Source of the DNA: Mycoavidus cysteinexigens_B
GTDB taxonomy: Bacteria > Pseudomonadota > Gammaproteobacteria > Burkholderiales > Burkholderiaceae
Direction of reading: 5' to 3'
Assembly (NCBI GenBank): GCA_031963465.1
Contig: JASSUG010000007.1
Location: forward strand, 1 to 64,000
DNA: 64,000 nucleotides
The notes below the pieces were generated by a model that was given only the letters and a program-made list of their open reading frames with translations, made no database searches and had not been told where the DNA came from. The first letter of the stretch is position 1, and each line of letters starts with the position of its first letter. This document shows, in pieces, positions 45,561 through 54,333 of this stretch. Position numbers and translations under genes: made by a program.

Positions 45561-46019
45561 CTACATTGAGTTTGCTGGCAAAACTACTGCACGCAGATAC
45601 TCTTGTAGCCCGTGAGCAATGGCATTTATTTTGTCAGCTTGTTTTGCCATTGCTGCATGTCGCTCTGCGCACTGGCCGAAAAACTCCCAACCTCTGGCAG
45701 CGTCACCATGAAGGCCGCTGGTGGTAATGGCATCTTCACTTGTTGTACGATAATGGGCGATTGTGCTGAGCAACCTGCGATTATCAGCAGCAAGGCTGGC
45801 AACAGTACGCCCATTTGCTTGTTTGTATTCATAAAACTGTTTCTCTACCGCCTGTTTTGCGATTGCAAATGCGGCCTCTTTTTGACGTGCTGCTTCTGAC
45901 TGTGCGAGTTTATCTCTGGTCCATGCGGCACTAATCTCTGCTTTGCCCACCGCTTTACCATAAAGGAAAAGGCCGGCGGCCAAACAAACCGATACCAATG
46001 TTACAGTCAGATGTTTCAT
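45561..46019 (-). CDS. Phage Rz-type inner-membrane spanin
   Basis: 152 residues from the ATG at 46019, which overlaps the endolysin stop by one base (TGATG). An N-terminal membrane anchor (HLTVTLVSVCLAAGLFLYG) is followed by a long Ala/Gln-rich coiled-coil region, as in Rz/DUF2514 proteins that span the periplasm to fuse membranes at lysis. A lipoprotein gene is nested in another frame, the usual Rz/Rz1 layout. Part of a prophage lysis remnant. Confidence 0.8.
   Translation of the reverse strand: MKHLTVTLVSVCLAAGLFLYGKAVGKAEISAAWTRDKLAQSEAARQKEAAFAIAKQAVEKQFYEYKQANGRTVASLAADNRRLLSTIAHYRTTSEDAITTSGLHGDAARGWEFFGQCAERHAAMAKQADKINAIAHGLQEYLRAVVLPANSM
45626..45832 (-). CDS. Phage Rz1-type outer-membrane lipoprotein, nested in Rz
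   Basis: 68 residues read in a different frame inside the Rz gene. Basic start MNTNKQ, hydrophobic run and lipobox IIAGC, then a Pro-rich short mature part (MPLPPAAF). Embedded position plus lipobox is diagnostic for Rz1, the outer-membrane partner of the spanin pair. Confidence 0.78.
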   Translation of the reverse strand: MNTNKQMGVLLPALLLIIAGCSAQSPIIVQQVKMPLPPAAFMVTLPEVGSFSASAQSDMQQWQNKLTK

Positions 46020-46297
46020 CACTGCACCGCCATACATTTTGAATGCCGCTTTAACTGACGTGTCCAAATGCCCCAGCAACGTTTATTACCCGGCTTAGAG
46101 CAGTTGAATTTATCTGCGCCTTGCAATTTGTATTTGAGTAAAGCATGACAGGCAGCCTCGTATTCACCTGCCAGTAAATGCCGCCGCATTGATGAAGCGC
46201 GCCAACTCCCAATACCGTACTGATAGACAAAATCCAAATATAAGTCGTTGCGTTGTTTTTGATTGAAACTGGAGGCGAAAAATACCCCGTTAAGCCC
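46019..46297 (-). pseudogene. Phage endolysin (lysozyme) C-terminal fragment
   Basis: The frame is open from about 46297 to the stop at 46019 without a start codon and reads FFASSFNQKQRNDLYLDFV, then YQYGIGSWRASSMRRHLL and FNCSKPGN, CWGIWTRQLKRHSKCM. This matches the C-terminal part of phage lysozymes of Burkholderia-type prophages. The N-terminal catalytic half is missing, cut where the sequence meets the tRNA-Asp flank. Followed directly by Rz. Confidence 0.78.
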
Positions 46298-46359
46298 TTA
46301 TTCTACAAGGCTTTTCGGTTTATTTAAAGGGGATATATTTGACTACTACTTGATGTAAT

Positions 46360-46436
46360 TGGCGGAGTGGACGGGACTCGAACCCGCGACCCCCGGCGTG
46401 ACAGGCCGGTATTCTAACCAACTGAACTACCACTCC
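46360..46436 (-). tRNA. tRNA-Asp (GTC)
   Basis: 77-nt cloverleaf including encoded CCA. The anticodon loop reads CCTGTCACG and the T arm GGGTTCGAGTCCC. Last of three tRNAs downstream of gltX. Its 3' 20 bases are repeated at 39621-39640. Confidence 0.97.
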
Positions 46437-46506
46437 AAGCAAGCAGATGAAGTACTTAACTCATCATCTGTTTGACGCAAACCAAGCATAACGCCGGCTT
46501 GAGATT

Positions 46507-46582
46507 TGGCGTCCCCTAGGGGATTCGAACCCCTGTACTCACCGTGAAAGGGTGATGTCCTAGGCCTCTAGACGAAGGGGAC
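46507..46582 (-). tRNA. tRNA-Glu (TTC)
   Basis: 76-nt gene with encoded CCA, acceptor GTCCCCT/AGGGGAC and anticodon loop CCTTTCACG. Lies in the same run as gltX, whose product charges it. Confidence 0.97.
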
Positions 46583-46677
46583 AAATTCTTCTTTTTCACA
46601 TTCGCGAAAGCATTGCATTATAGCGGCAATCCTTTTACTTGTGAAGCTTTCTTTCTTACTTTTACTACTGCTTTAAT

Positions 46678-46753
<76 letters not shown>

Positions 46754-46872
46754 ACAAAGAAAACGCGATTTTAAAGAGCAAATCACACTTTGTAAATACT
46801 TATCTCATTAATAAGCCAAATTTCTACTCCTAGACACTCAAAAGCGGGCGGCTCTAGTGCATCTCACCTCAC

Positions 46873-48285
46873 CTAACGAGTAACCGTAGCAAGCCTTGCC
46901 AGCACTCTTTCGCGGCCAAATAATTCAAGCACAGCATCAATCGATGGCGTATGCGTGGTACCCGCTACCAACAAGCGTAACGGCATCGCCAACTGTGGCA
47001 TCTTAAGCCCATGGGCCTTTAATACTGTTTTGAGGGTGGTATTAATTGTCGGGCGCAGCCATTCAATACTGCTTAAATTCTGTCCAAGCTCAGCCAGCGC
47101 TAGGCGCACAGGCTCAGTTAAATGTTGCGCAAGTTCATCTAGAGGCGTGTCTGGCGCTCGATAAAATATCACGGCGGCAGCGGCCAATTCTTTAAGCGTT
47201 GCGGCTCGATCTTTCAGTAGCGCAACCACCTCAGTTAACGCCGGACCTTGAATCCAATCGACTTCAAGCGCGCTAAGAAACGGCTGCACGAGTTGCGCCA
47301 GGCGAGCATCATCAGCATGCTTAATATAATGCTGATTGAGCCACTTCAATTTATCCGGGTCATATTGAGCTGGCGATTTGCCCAGATGCTCAAGGTCAAA
47401 CCAAGCGACCAGTTGCTCGCATGAAAAAATCTCGTCATCGCCATGTGACCAGCCTAAGCGAGCTAGATAATTCAGTACCGCCTCTGGTAAATAGCCCTCG
47501 TCACGATATTGGATAACGCTCATGGCGCCATTACGCTTTGACATTTTCTCGCCATTCGCATCTAGCACGGTAGGTAAATGTGCGTAAATAGGCGGGGTCT
47601 GGCCGAGCGCACTTAAGATATTCAGTTGGCGAGGAGTGTTATTCACATGATCATCGCCGCGGATCACATGCGTGATACGCATATCAATATCATCAACGAC
47701 GACACAAAAATTATACGTGGGCGTGCCATCTGGCCGCGCAATAATCAAATCATCCAGTTCTTGGTTGGCAATCTCAACCCGTCCTTTAACGGCATCCTCC
47801 CAAATGACGGAGCCAGTGGTTGGGTTTTTAAAACGCACAACGGGTTTAACGCCAGCCGGCAGTGGGGGTAATTGTTTCCCCTCCTCCGGCCGCCAGCGGC
47901 CGTCGTAGCGCGGCTTTTCACCGCGCTCACGCTGTGCATCACGCAGCCTATCAAGCTCTTCTGCCGACATATAACAAGGATAAGCTAAACCTGCCGCGAG
48001 CATTTGCGCAATTACCTCGCGGTAGCGATCCATGCGCTGCATTTGATAAAAAGGCCCCTCATCAAGCGTCAGCCCAAGCCAAGCCATGCTCTCAAGGATC
48101 ACATCCACCGCCGCTTGCGTTGAGCGCTCTAAGTCGGTATCTTCAATCCGCAAAATGAACGCACCACCCGCTCGACGAGCGAACGCCCATGGGTAAAGGG
48201 CTGAGCGAATATTACCGAGGTGAATAAAGCCCGTGGGGCTGGGTGCGAAACGGGTGCGCACCGTAGAGTTTTTAATTTTGTCCAT
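46873..48285 (-). CDS. gltX: Glutamyl-tRNA synthetase
   Basis: 470 residues. Class I synthetase with the HIGH-type motif in APSPTGFIHLGNIRSA near residue 20 and the KMSKR loop in GEKMSKRNGAMSV. It loads glutamate on tRNA-Glu. Upstream of tRNA-Ala, tRNA-Glu and tRNA-Asp on the same strand, a known arrangement in Burkholderiaceae. Complete. Confidence 0.97.
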   Translation of the reverse strand: MDKIKNSTVRTRFAPSPTGFIHLGNIRSALYPWAFARRAGGAFILRIEDTDLERSTQAAVDVILESMAWLGLTLDEGPFYQMQRMDRYREVIAQMLAAGLAYPCYMSAEELDRLRDAQRERGEKPRYDGRWRPEEGKQLPPLPAGVKPVVRFKNPTTGSVIWEDAVKGRVEIANQELDDLIIARPDGTPTYNFCVVVDDIDMRITHVIRGDDHVNNTPRQLNILSALGQTPPIYAHLPTVLDANGEKMSKRNGAMSVIQYRDEGYLPEAVLNYLARLGWSHGDDEIFSCEQLVAWFDLEHLGKSPAQYDPDKLKWLNQHYIKHADDARLAQLVQPFLSALEVDWIQGPALTEVVALLKDRAATLKELAAAAVIFYRAPDTPLDELAQHLTEPVRLALAELGQNLSSIEWLRPTINTTLKTVLKAHGLKMPQLAMPLRLLVAGTTHTPSIDAVLELFGRERVLARLATVTR

Positions 48286-48528
48286 AGTGAAAATTATATC
48301 AGTAGTGATTGGGCACCCCCAAAATTACTGATAGGTCATTTGAATCAATAGATGCACCTATGACAGTGCCCGCAAAAATTGGTTACACTATGCCAATTGC
48401 TACAAAGGTTCATACCACCCGAGAACTTGGCGCATGGATTACTACAACACCCGCGTGCGCAAATCTAGATTAGATTTTTTACACTTATATCCTATATTAA
48501 ATATAGAAGCGCTACTTAGGTAAGAGCA

Positions 48529-49920
48529 ATGCATTTTTCTTTTTTGTTAATTTTTTTCGTATTATTTTCCATCGTAGGCTGTGGAGAAAAATCGTTAGAT
48601 ACGGCGAGTTCGGATACGACTGGATTATATCAGTGGCAGTCTCTTGGACAACCAGAAGAAAATCGCGTAGAAGCCGTCCGGCGCATCTTTGAATGCGATG
48701 ACTGTTTTGAATTAGATTTAAGTCATTTAGGCTTACGCGAACTACCGCCCTCATTAAGCCAATTCCAAAAATTTAATCAATCCATGATTTTAAATTTGGC
48801 ACACAATAAATTGCATGATTTGCCTGGCTTTATTAATCGGTTGTCTAATCTAAAAATCATCATTTTGTCAAACAATGAGTTCAATGAATTGCCTGACGCC
48901 ATCAGTCAATTATCTGATTGTTTCGTTGACATACGAAATAATCCTTTGTCCACAGAAGCCCAAGCAGCAATTATTTTATATAGCTTGCGTCAATTTAATA
49001 AGCCAAAGCGGTTCATCTTTGATTATAACTACGCAATACTTCAATTGATTCATGAGCGCATACTACTCACGATCGAGATGCAGCCATGGCTCCCCCCTTC
49101 TTATATAGCCCGTAAACGGTTCGATAACTGGGCAGCCGGCGTTAATCTAAGCGATGCTCAGAACTTCAGACGGTTCCTCGCAAAATTATTGGAAACAGCA
49201 GATGCTCAAAACCAAATCGGCTTAGAGCGCTTAAAACAACGAGTGCAGGATGTACTCCTTGAACTTAAACAACGTCAAGATTTACGGCCTTTTTGTTTTG
49301 ATCTCGTAAAAGATGCGCTAGGAGCATGTGGTAATAGAGTAGATATGGGTCTCAACAATATTGAACACACGATCCTTAATGCAAAAGCTGAATCTGGAGA
49401 GATCGAGCCAGAAATATTAGAAAAAATGGTTATACAACAATTTCGCTTAAGAGAACTCGCGCCCATTGTATGTGAAAAAGTAAAAAACGTTTCGCCCAAT
49501 ATTCAAGTCGAATATTATCTTGCCTATCAACTCAAATTAAGAGAACAATGGAATCTATTAATCCAAGGGCAAGACATGCTTTATCCTAGATTAGTCAAGA
49601 TTACGGATGAAGAACTCGATTTAGTTAAGGAAAAATTAAAAGCAGCTGAGCAGGAAGAAAATCTCTTCACTTTCTTTTTTGAACATGAAGCATGGCAACA
49701 TTACTTAGAAAGAAAATATGCAGATCAATTCAATACATTAAAAAACCAGCGAGACGCTGAATTTAATACATTAGAGAATCAATATGAGGAGCTATCTGAA
49801 GAATACCAAAAGCAGATTGAGGTTATAAACAAAAACGTAGAAAATAAATTAAATATCTTACGGCAAGAAATAAACCAACTCGAGTGGGCCGAGTTGAAAA
49901 CCCGGCATGGTATTCAATAA
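48529..49920 (+). CDS. Leucine-rich-repeat NEL-type E3 ubiquitin ligase, predicted lipoprotein
   Basis: 463 residues. The N-terminus is a hydrophobic signal with lipobox SIVGC. About 55-150 carries leucine-rich repeats (LDLSHLGLRELPPSL, LNLAHNKLHDLPGFI, ILSNNEFNELPDAI). About 170-410 matches the NEL catalytic domain of IpaH/SspH/SlrP: the region after Cys267 (CGNRVDMGLNNIEHTIL) aligns with the CEDR...NNL region, followed by FRLRELAPI, VEYYLAYQ and the W-x-x-Y/V-L-x-R end. NEL proteins ubiquitinate eukaryotic proteins through a catalytic Cys. The usual Cys-x-Asp is Cys-Gly-Asn here, so activity is uncertain. A coiled coil forms the C-terminus. The lipoprotein signal is odd for an injected effector. 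Confidence 0.82.
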   Translation: MHFSFLLIFFVLFSIVGCGEKSLDTASSDTTGLYQWQSLGQPEENRVEAVRRIFECDDCFELDLSHLGLRELPPSLSQFQKFNQSMILNLAHNKLHDLPGFINRLSNLKIIILSNNEFNELPDAISQLSDCFVDIRNNPLSTEAQAAIILYSLRQFNKPKRFIFDYNYAILQLIHERILLTIEMQPWLPPSYIARKRFDNWAAGVNLSDAQNFRRFLAKLLETADAQNQIGLERLKQRVQDVLLELKQRQDLRPFCFDLVKDALGACGNRVDMGLNNIEHTILNAKAESGEIEPEILEKMVIQQFRLRELAPIVCEKVKNVSPNIQVEYYLAYQLKLREQWNLLIQGQDMLYPRLVKITDEELDLVKEKLKAAEQEENLFTFFFEHEAWQHYLERKYADQFNTLKNQRDAEFNTLENQYEELSEEYQKQIEVINKNVENKLNILRQEINQLEWAELKTRHGIQ

Positions 49921-49934
49921 GGCAGGTTTCTTCA

Positions 49935-50576
49935 CTACCCAGCCAACAATGCTTCAATCCGGCGGGCGCCCGTGTAACGTTTTTCCCAATAACGGTTATT
50001 CAATGCATCAACCCGAATGTTATTACCGGTAGAAGGCGAATGAACGAATTTGTTATCGCCAATATAAATGCCTACATGCGAGAAAGTGCGGCGCATCGTA
50101 TTAAAAAATACGAGATCGCCGGGCTTTAGGTCAGTCACTTTAATAATTTTCTCGCCGACCCGGCTCATGTCCACCGCGCGGCGCGGCAACGTGAAGCCAA
50201 GGGTATGTTGATACACATAACGCACAAAACCGCTGCAATCCAGTCCCGAGTCTGGGGTGTTGCCCCCCCAGCGATACCGTACGCCAATCATGTTCAAAGC
50301 GCTGGCAACGACGTTGCTTGCCTTAGTCGCCATGTCCGCTAAAAAGGTGTGGGGCTCTTGAATCGGAGCGCCCGATAATTTTCGAGTGTGACTCTCTGTT
50401 CTAGCTTCCGTCAGGACGTGGGAGTCGAAACTGAAGTTGTTGAAGTATGAATTTTTTTCAGCAAAAACTATGTTTGAATTTAAGATGAGCAAGCCTGTAA
50501 AGAAACCTAGCAGGGTACGCGCACGAAATAAATTTAGAATTTTTTGATGCATAAGTAATAAAAAAATACAAAGCAA
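49935..50576 (-). CDS. NlpC/P60 family peptidoglycan endopeptidase
   Basis: 213 residues, or 205 from the internal ATG at 50552 (MHQKILNLF). A signal peptide to about residue 39 (NIVFAE) is followed by a linker and the NlpC/P60 papain-like domain with Cys114 in LDCSGFV, His167 in SHVGIYIG and the third residue His179 in FVHSPS. It hydrolyses D-Glu-DAP type peptide links in cell-wall stems. Convergent with the NEL gene. Confidence 0.9.
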   Translation of the reverse strand: MLCIFLLLMHQKILNLFRARTLLGFFTGLLILNSNIVFAEKNSYFNNFSFDSHVLTEARTESHTRKLSGAPIQEPHTFLADMATKASNVVASALNMIGVRYRWGGNTPDSGLDCSGFVRYVYQHTLGFTLPRRAVDMSRVGEKIIKVTDLKPGDLVFFNTMRRTFSHVGIYIGDNKFVHSPSTGNNIRVDALNNRYWEKRYTGARRIEALLAG

Positions 50577-50700
50577 AATGCCGATTTCAAGGGAGTTCGG
50601 CTAGCATTATAAATGTTTATTCACTAAACTGAAAAATAAAAATAACAACGGAAACAAGCTGTTACACGCCATACTAGTCAATCACAGCCCAAATGACAAG

Positions 50701-50916
50701 TCACCAAGAGGCTTCAGAAGAACACGAAGCGGCACGATAAGCCGACTGAAGCAAAAGAACAATAGCCGCGCACACGCCGGGCATCATCAATACGAGCGCC
50801 GCAATAAGTCGTCCTAACACCAGCAAAAAAGCGCGCTTTCCTATGCCGTTTTTTGTGAAATAAGAAATTCTAGTTGCAATGTGCGAGAATAATACCCAAA
50901 ATCCCGTTCGTTCCAA
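50701..50916 (-). CDS. Possible small membrane protein
   Basis: 71-residue frame with one long hydrophobic stretch (LLVLGRLIAALVLMMPG and beyond) and a Cys/Ser-rich end. It lies between the NlpC/P60 gene and fabI, overlapping the fabI upstream region on the opposite strand. No family recognised; the rest of 50577-50963 shows nothing else. Confidence 0.25.
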   Translation of the reverse strand: MERTGFWVLFSHIATRISYFTKNGIGKRAFLLVLGRLIAALVLMMPGVCAAIVLLLQSAYRAASCSSEASW

Positions 50917-50963
50917 GCATCACACGAGCGAACGCTACACTTTCTTAATCTTACGGAGTATTT

Positions 50964-51755
50964 ATGGGCTTTCTCGCTGGTAAACGCATTTTGCTCACCG
51001 GACTTTTGTCAAACCGCTCGATTGCCTACGGCATTGCGCAAGCGTGTCATCGTGAAGGGGCCGAACTCGCCTTCACTTATGTGGGCGAACGGTTCAAAGA
51101 ACGGGTCACAGGCTTTGCCAAAGAGTTTGGTAGTGAGTTAGTTTTACCCTGCGATGTGGCTGACGATGCGCAAATTGAAGAGACCTTCACCACGCTGAAA
51201 GTGCACTGGGGCCACCTTGATGGCTTGGTCCACTCGATCGGTTTTGCACCGCGCGAAGCCATTGCAGGTGATTTTCTTGATGGCCTCACGCGTGAAAACT
51301 TCAAGATCGCACATGATATTTCGGCCTATAGTTTCCCAGCGCTCGCTAAAGCTGCTCTACCTCTTTTATCAGCCGACGCTTCGTTGTTAACCCTGACGTA
51401 TTTTGGCGCTGAAAAAGTCGTGCCCAACTATAACACCATGGGCCTAGCCAAAGCCTCGCTTGAAGCCAGCGTACGTTATTTAGCCGCCGCTCTTGGCCCT
51501 AAAGGTATCCGGGTTAACGCCATTTCAGCGGGCCCGATTAAGACCTTAGCCGCCAGCGGCATCAAAGGGTTTAGCAAAATTTTAGATTTTGTAGAAACGC
51601 ATGCGCCTTTACGCCGCAATGTCAGCATTGAACAAGTCGGTAATGCCGCCGCCTTTTTATTATCCGAATTAGCGGCTGGCGTGAGTGCAGAAATCATGCA
51701 CGTAGACAGTGGCTTTAATGCGGTTGCTGCAGGTATGGCTGCAACGGACGAGTAA
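50964..51755 (+). CDS. fabI: Enoyl-ACP reductase (NADH), FabI
   Basis: 263 residues with an RBS (GGAG) 8 nt before the ATG. Short-chain dehydrogenase fold with the FabI-type catalytic pair Tyr156-x6-Lys163 (YNTMGLAK) and Tyr146. The N-terminus GKRILLTGLLSNRSIAYGIA binds NAD. Performs the last reduction step of fatty-acid elongation. Complete; followed by a strong terminator. Confidence 0.97.
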   Translation: MGFLAGKRILLTGLLSNRSIAYGIAQACHREGAELAFTYVGERFKERVTGFAKEFGSELVLPCDVADDAQIEETFTTLKVHWGHLDGLVHSIGFAPREAIAGDFLDGLTRENFKIAHDISAYSFPALAKAALPLLSADASLLTLTYFGAEKVVPNYNTMGLAKASLEASVRYLAAALGPKGIRVNAISAGPIKTLAASGIKGFSKILDFVETHAPLRRNVSIEQVGNAAAFLLSELAAGVSAEIMHVDSGFNAVAAGMAATDE

Positions 51756-51760
51756 AACGT

Positions 51761-51808
51761 AAAGAAGAGAAATTCGCGATGTTTTGCATCGCGTGATTTC
51801 TCTTCTTT
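51761..51808 (+). terminator. Rho-independent terminator of fabI
   Basis: A long stem AAGAAGAGAAAT-CGCGATG pairs with CATCGCG-ATTTCTCTTCTT around a TTTTG loop and ends in a T-rich run. It starts a few bases after the fabI stop. Confidence 0.9.
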
Positions 51809-51868
51809 TGTTCTTCATTTGTACTCGTCACGATCTGATCTGACGACGGCATACTTCAAATCGGGTAA

Positions 51869-51931
51869 CTGCCAGGTTAGATCACGGCGAATACATTAGA
51901 TCGATGTTAATTTAGACGGCTAACCTGGCAG
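51869..51931. repeat. 12-bp perfect inverted repeat between fabI and the WD40 gene
   Basis: CTGCCAGGTTAG (51869-51880) and CTAACCTGGCAG (51920-51931) are exact reverse complements with 39 bp between them. They lie in the convergent gap. They could be the ends of a tiny element scar or a terminator stem for the minus-strand gene. Confidence 0.5.
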
Positions 51932-51996
51932 AATTATTTTGTAATATGCGTCATTGATACCCTCTCTGACAAGCTCGCCATTAGCGTCGGCTCTAG

Positions 51997-53688
51997 CTAG
52001 CTAGGCTCACCCTGTACCCCCTTTTGCTTGAGCAAACGGACATTCAGTGGACTTAGACCTTCAGCATCCTGAATGGACATGTCGGTTACGTTGAGAGATT
52101 TATGAGCCAAGTTCCAATACGAGCCAGTTTTCCAGTCGCCCGCTTTCGCTAGAGACACCTTACTATAATGAATACTTAACGCCAGAACTTTACCGTCAGG
52201 CAAAAAAGTCACACGCCCCCCGTAGCTATATCCTGAAAACATAGATGACGCCTCGCCATTTTCCACGCTCCAACACTGTAATGGATTGTTCATCGACAGC
52301 ACGAATTTGCCGTCTGGCGAGAACTCTACAGAACTTGTCCCATAATCTCCAGCGTGAATTTTATGCAACGCTTCTCCGTTGCTTACTCTCCACAACCTCA
52401 CTTTTCTATCACTGCTCCCCGACACCAAGAATTCACCATTTGGTGAAAAGCTCACACTCTTCACATACCAAGTATGTCCTACCAGCGTCCGCAACGCTTG
52501 TCCGCTTTCTACTCTCCACAGCTGAATTCTATTATCGGAACTCCCAGATGCCAGAATCTCGCCATCTGGCGAAAAACTCACACATTCCACTTCCCTGTGA
52601 TGCCCTATCAACGTATGCTTTATTCCGCCATTTGCCACTCTCCACAGCTTCACAGTTCGATCGCCACTCCCCGATGCCAGAACCTCGCCGTTGGGTGAAA
52701 AAGCTACGCTCAACACCTCTCGACTATGCTCAAGCGTATGCAATATTTCTCCATTTTCCACTCTCCATAGCTTCACCGCACTATCCCGCCCTCTAGATGC
52801 CAGAAGCTCACTGTTTGGAGAAAAAGTCACACTATGCATCCTACTATGCCCTGCTAAGGTATGTACTAATTCTAAGGTCTTAGTTTGATACAGTTTAATC
52901 TCGCTGTTCTGTGTGCTCAAAGCCAACCAGCGCCCATCGGGAGAAGGACAACCCTGCTCAACCGGATGGCCCACCTCTATTGCGGGCGGCTCACCAAAAT
53001 TGACCTCAGTCAAATTCGCTTTTTGCAAATTTGCATCTCGTAACTGTGCACCATGGAAATCGACGTGGCTTAAATCAGCCCCTTCAAATTGCGTATGGTT
53101 AAATATCCCATAGCTTAAATCTGCCTTGGGCACTCGAATGCCTTTGAAATCCTGCCTGCTCAACGCTACCTCCGCTTTAACCAACAGCGTCAATGCATTG
53201 GCGGCGATGGCTTGCACCTCTTCTGTTTTGGAGCGTTCGACCCAGTTCAGTAGCTTTTTCTTTAACTCCGGCTCTTGTTGGATCTTTTCCTTTAAAAACC
53301 TAACTGTCGCTGGGTCGTCAATCAGACGCAACAACTCAAAAAGTGCCGGCTTCTCTACCACTTTATCGAGTCTCCCCGCTGTCCATAGGCTCTGCAATTG
53401 ACTCAATGCAAAGGCTTGTAAGCTAGCGTCCGAGCTGGCTAGAGTCGGTTGATATTTTGGCGCAATCCGGTGCTGCAACAAATGTAATTTCAAAGCGGGT
53501 GAGTCCACCGGCTCGCCATTGCGAGTCACCGTAGTCAGTGCTTTAAAAAGAGCTTGTTGACCCGAATAATCCAGCCGATTTTCTACTTCTTCTTGAATTT
53601 CGACGGGTAGTGAGAGTAATGAAGGCGTAGTAGATTTTTGTACTAGAGGATAGGATGGGATCGCAGAGTTTGCAATAGGGGTTAACAT
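51997..53688 (-). CDS. Pentapeptide-repeat and WD40 protein without NTPase domain
   Basis: 563 residues; AAGGAT precedes the ATG. The N-terminus has LLSLPVEIQEEVENRLD, then a helical region, a short pentapeptide stretch (about 170-230; ADLSYGIFN, ADLSHVDF, ANLTEVNF) and about seven WD40-like repeats (SVTFSPNSELLAS, SVAFSPNGEVLAS and so on). From about residue 145 it is clearly related to the C-terminal half of the large protein at 40211-45301, including the tail RLLKQKGVQGEPS against KLLKQRGAVGEPL, but its WD repeats are diverged. It lacks the SEFIR and NACHT parts. Probably a protein-binding adaptor; the partner is unknown. Confidence 0.85.
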   Translation of the reverse strand: MLTPIANSAIPSYPLVQKSTTPSLLSLPVEIQEEVENRLDYSGQQALFKALTTVTRNGEPVDSPALKLHLLQHRIAPKYQPTLASSDASLQAFALSQLQSLWTAGRLDKVVEKPALFELLRLIDDPATVRFLKEKIQQEPELKKKLLNWVERSKTEEVQAIAANALTLLVKAEVALSRQDFKGIRVPKADLSYGIFNHTQFEGADLSHVDFHGAQLRDANLQKANLTEVNFGEPPAIEVGHPVEQGCPSPDGRWLALSTQNSEIKLYQTKTLELVHTLAGHSRMHSVTFSPNSELLASRGRDSAVKLWRVENGEILHTLEHSREVLSVAFSPNGEVLASGSGDRTVKLWRVANGGIKHTLIGHHREVECVSFSPDGEILASGSSDNRIQLWRVESGQALRTLVGHTWYVKSVSFSPNGEFLVSGSSDRKVRLWRVSNGEALHKIHAGDYGTSSVEFSPDGKFVLSMNNPLQCWSVENGEASSMFSGYSYGGRVTFLPDGKVLALSIHYSKVSLAKAGDWKTGSYWNLAHKSLNVTDMSIQDAEGLSPLNVRLLKQKGVQGEPS

Positions 53689-53856
53689 GAAAATATCCTT
53701 ATTTAGTTATAGGTGAGCAGCAGACAAAATCTTAGTAGGTTCGGGTCCGAAGTGCAATTGTCAGCAGAAAATATTGGTCACTCAAAAGTAAGATGGAATG
53801 GCCGTGCTCGAAATAGCGGTAAACATAGATAGATATTCGCTGTTGAATTGAGAGCG

Positions 53857-54111
53857 TCATAAACCACCCCGTTCTCTGCGCAATTCATCAAGAGAGCCCG
53901 CAGGCACCGTTTTAATAAAATAAAGCTCCATGCCCAGTACAGCGAGTACAGCCAGCAACTTACGCGAACCAAATTCAGGGACATGCCCGCGTTCAAAGCG
54001 TGAAAGAGATTCTTGGGTGATACCAGACTGCACAGCCACAACACCTTGCTTGAGGCCAAGGGCCCGGCGGCGGACAGAGACGGCTTCTCCGAGTTCTTGA
54101 AGAGTTTTCAT
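53857..54111 (-). CDS. XRE-type regulator (HipB-like)
   Basis: 84 residues with one helix-turn-helix (LKQGVVAVQSGITQESLSRFE). The sequence type matches HipB-like antitoxins, yet no intact hipA follows. The next 80 bp contain a possible decayed hipA start (an ATGA overlap and, in another frame, RARPFHLTFE). It is divergent from the intact hipBA pair and shares its intergenic region, so it may regulate that pair. Confidence 0.8.
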   Translation of the reverse strand: MKTLQELGEAVSVRRRALGLKQGVVAVQSGITQESLSRFERGHVPEFGSRKLLAVLAVLGMELYFIKTVPAGSLDELRRERGGL

Positions 54112-54283
54112 TTGATATTTACATCAAAAAATTGGCTAATAATGCGTATTTATGACGAAAAAATCAAAATAAGCAAGCGCCAATACTTTCAAATATCGCT
54201 TTTGTTATCAGCCTGGCTCGACGTGCAGCATTTTAGATAGGGTACAAATTTCTTTAGACAATACAAATAAATAAAAAATAATA

Positions 54284-54310
54284 AAGTATATTATAATATC
54301 TACTATACTT
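54284..54310 (+). promoter_or_regulatory. Candidate hipBA promoter and operator
   Basis: AAGTATA (54284-54290) and TATACTT (54304-54310) form a perfect inverted repeat that encloses a TATAAT at 54292-54297, about 37 bp before the hipB start. A dyad over the -10 box is the usual plan for autorepression by a HipB-type protein. Confidence 0.45.
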
Positions 54311-54333
54311 AATTTTTTAATATAAAAGATACT

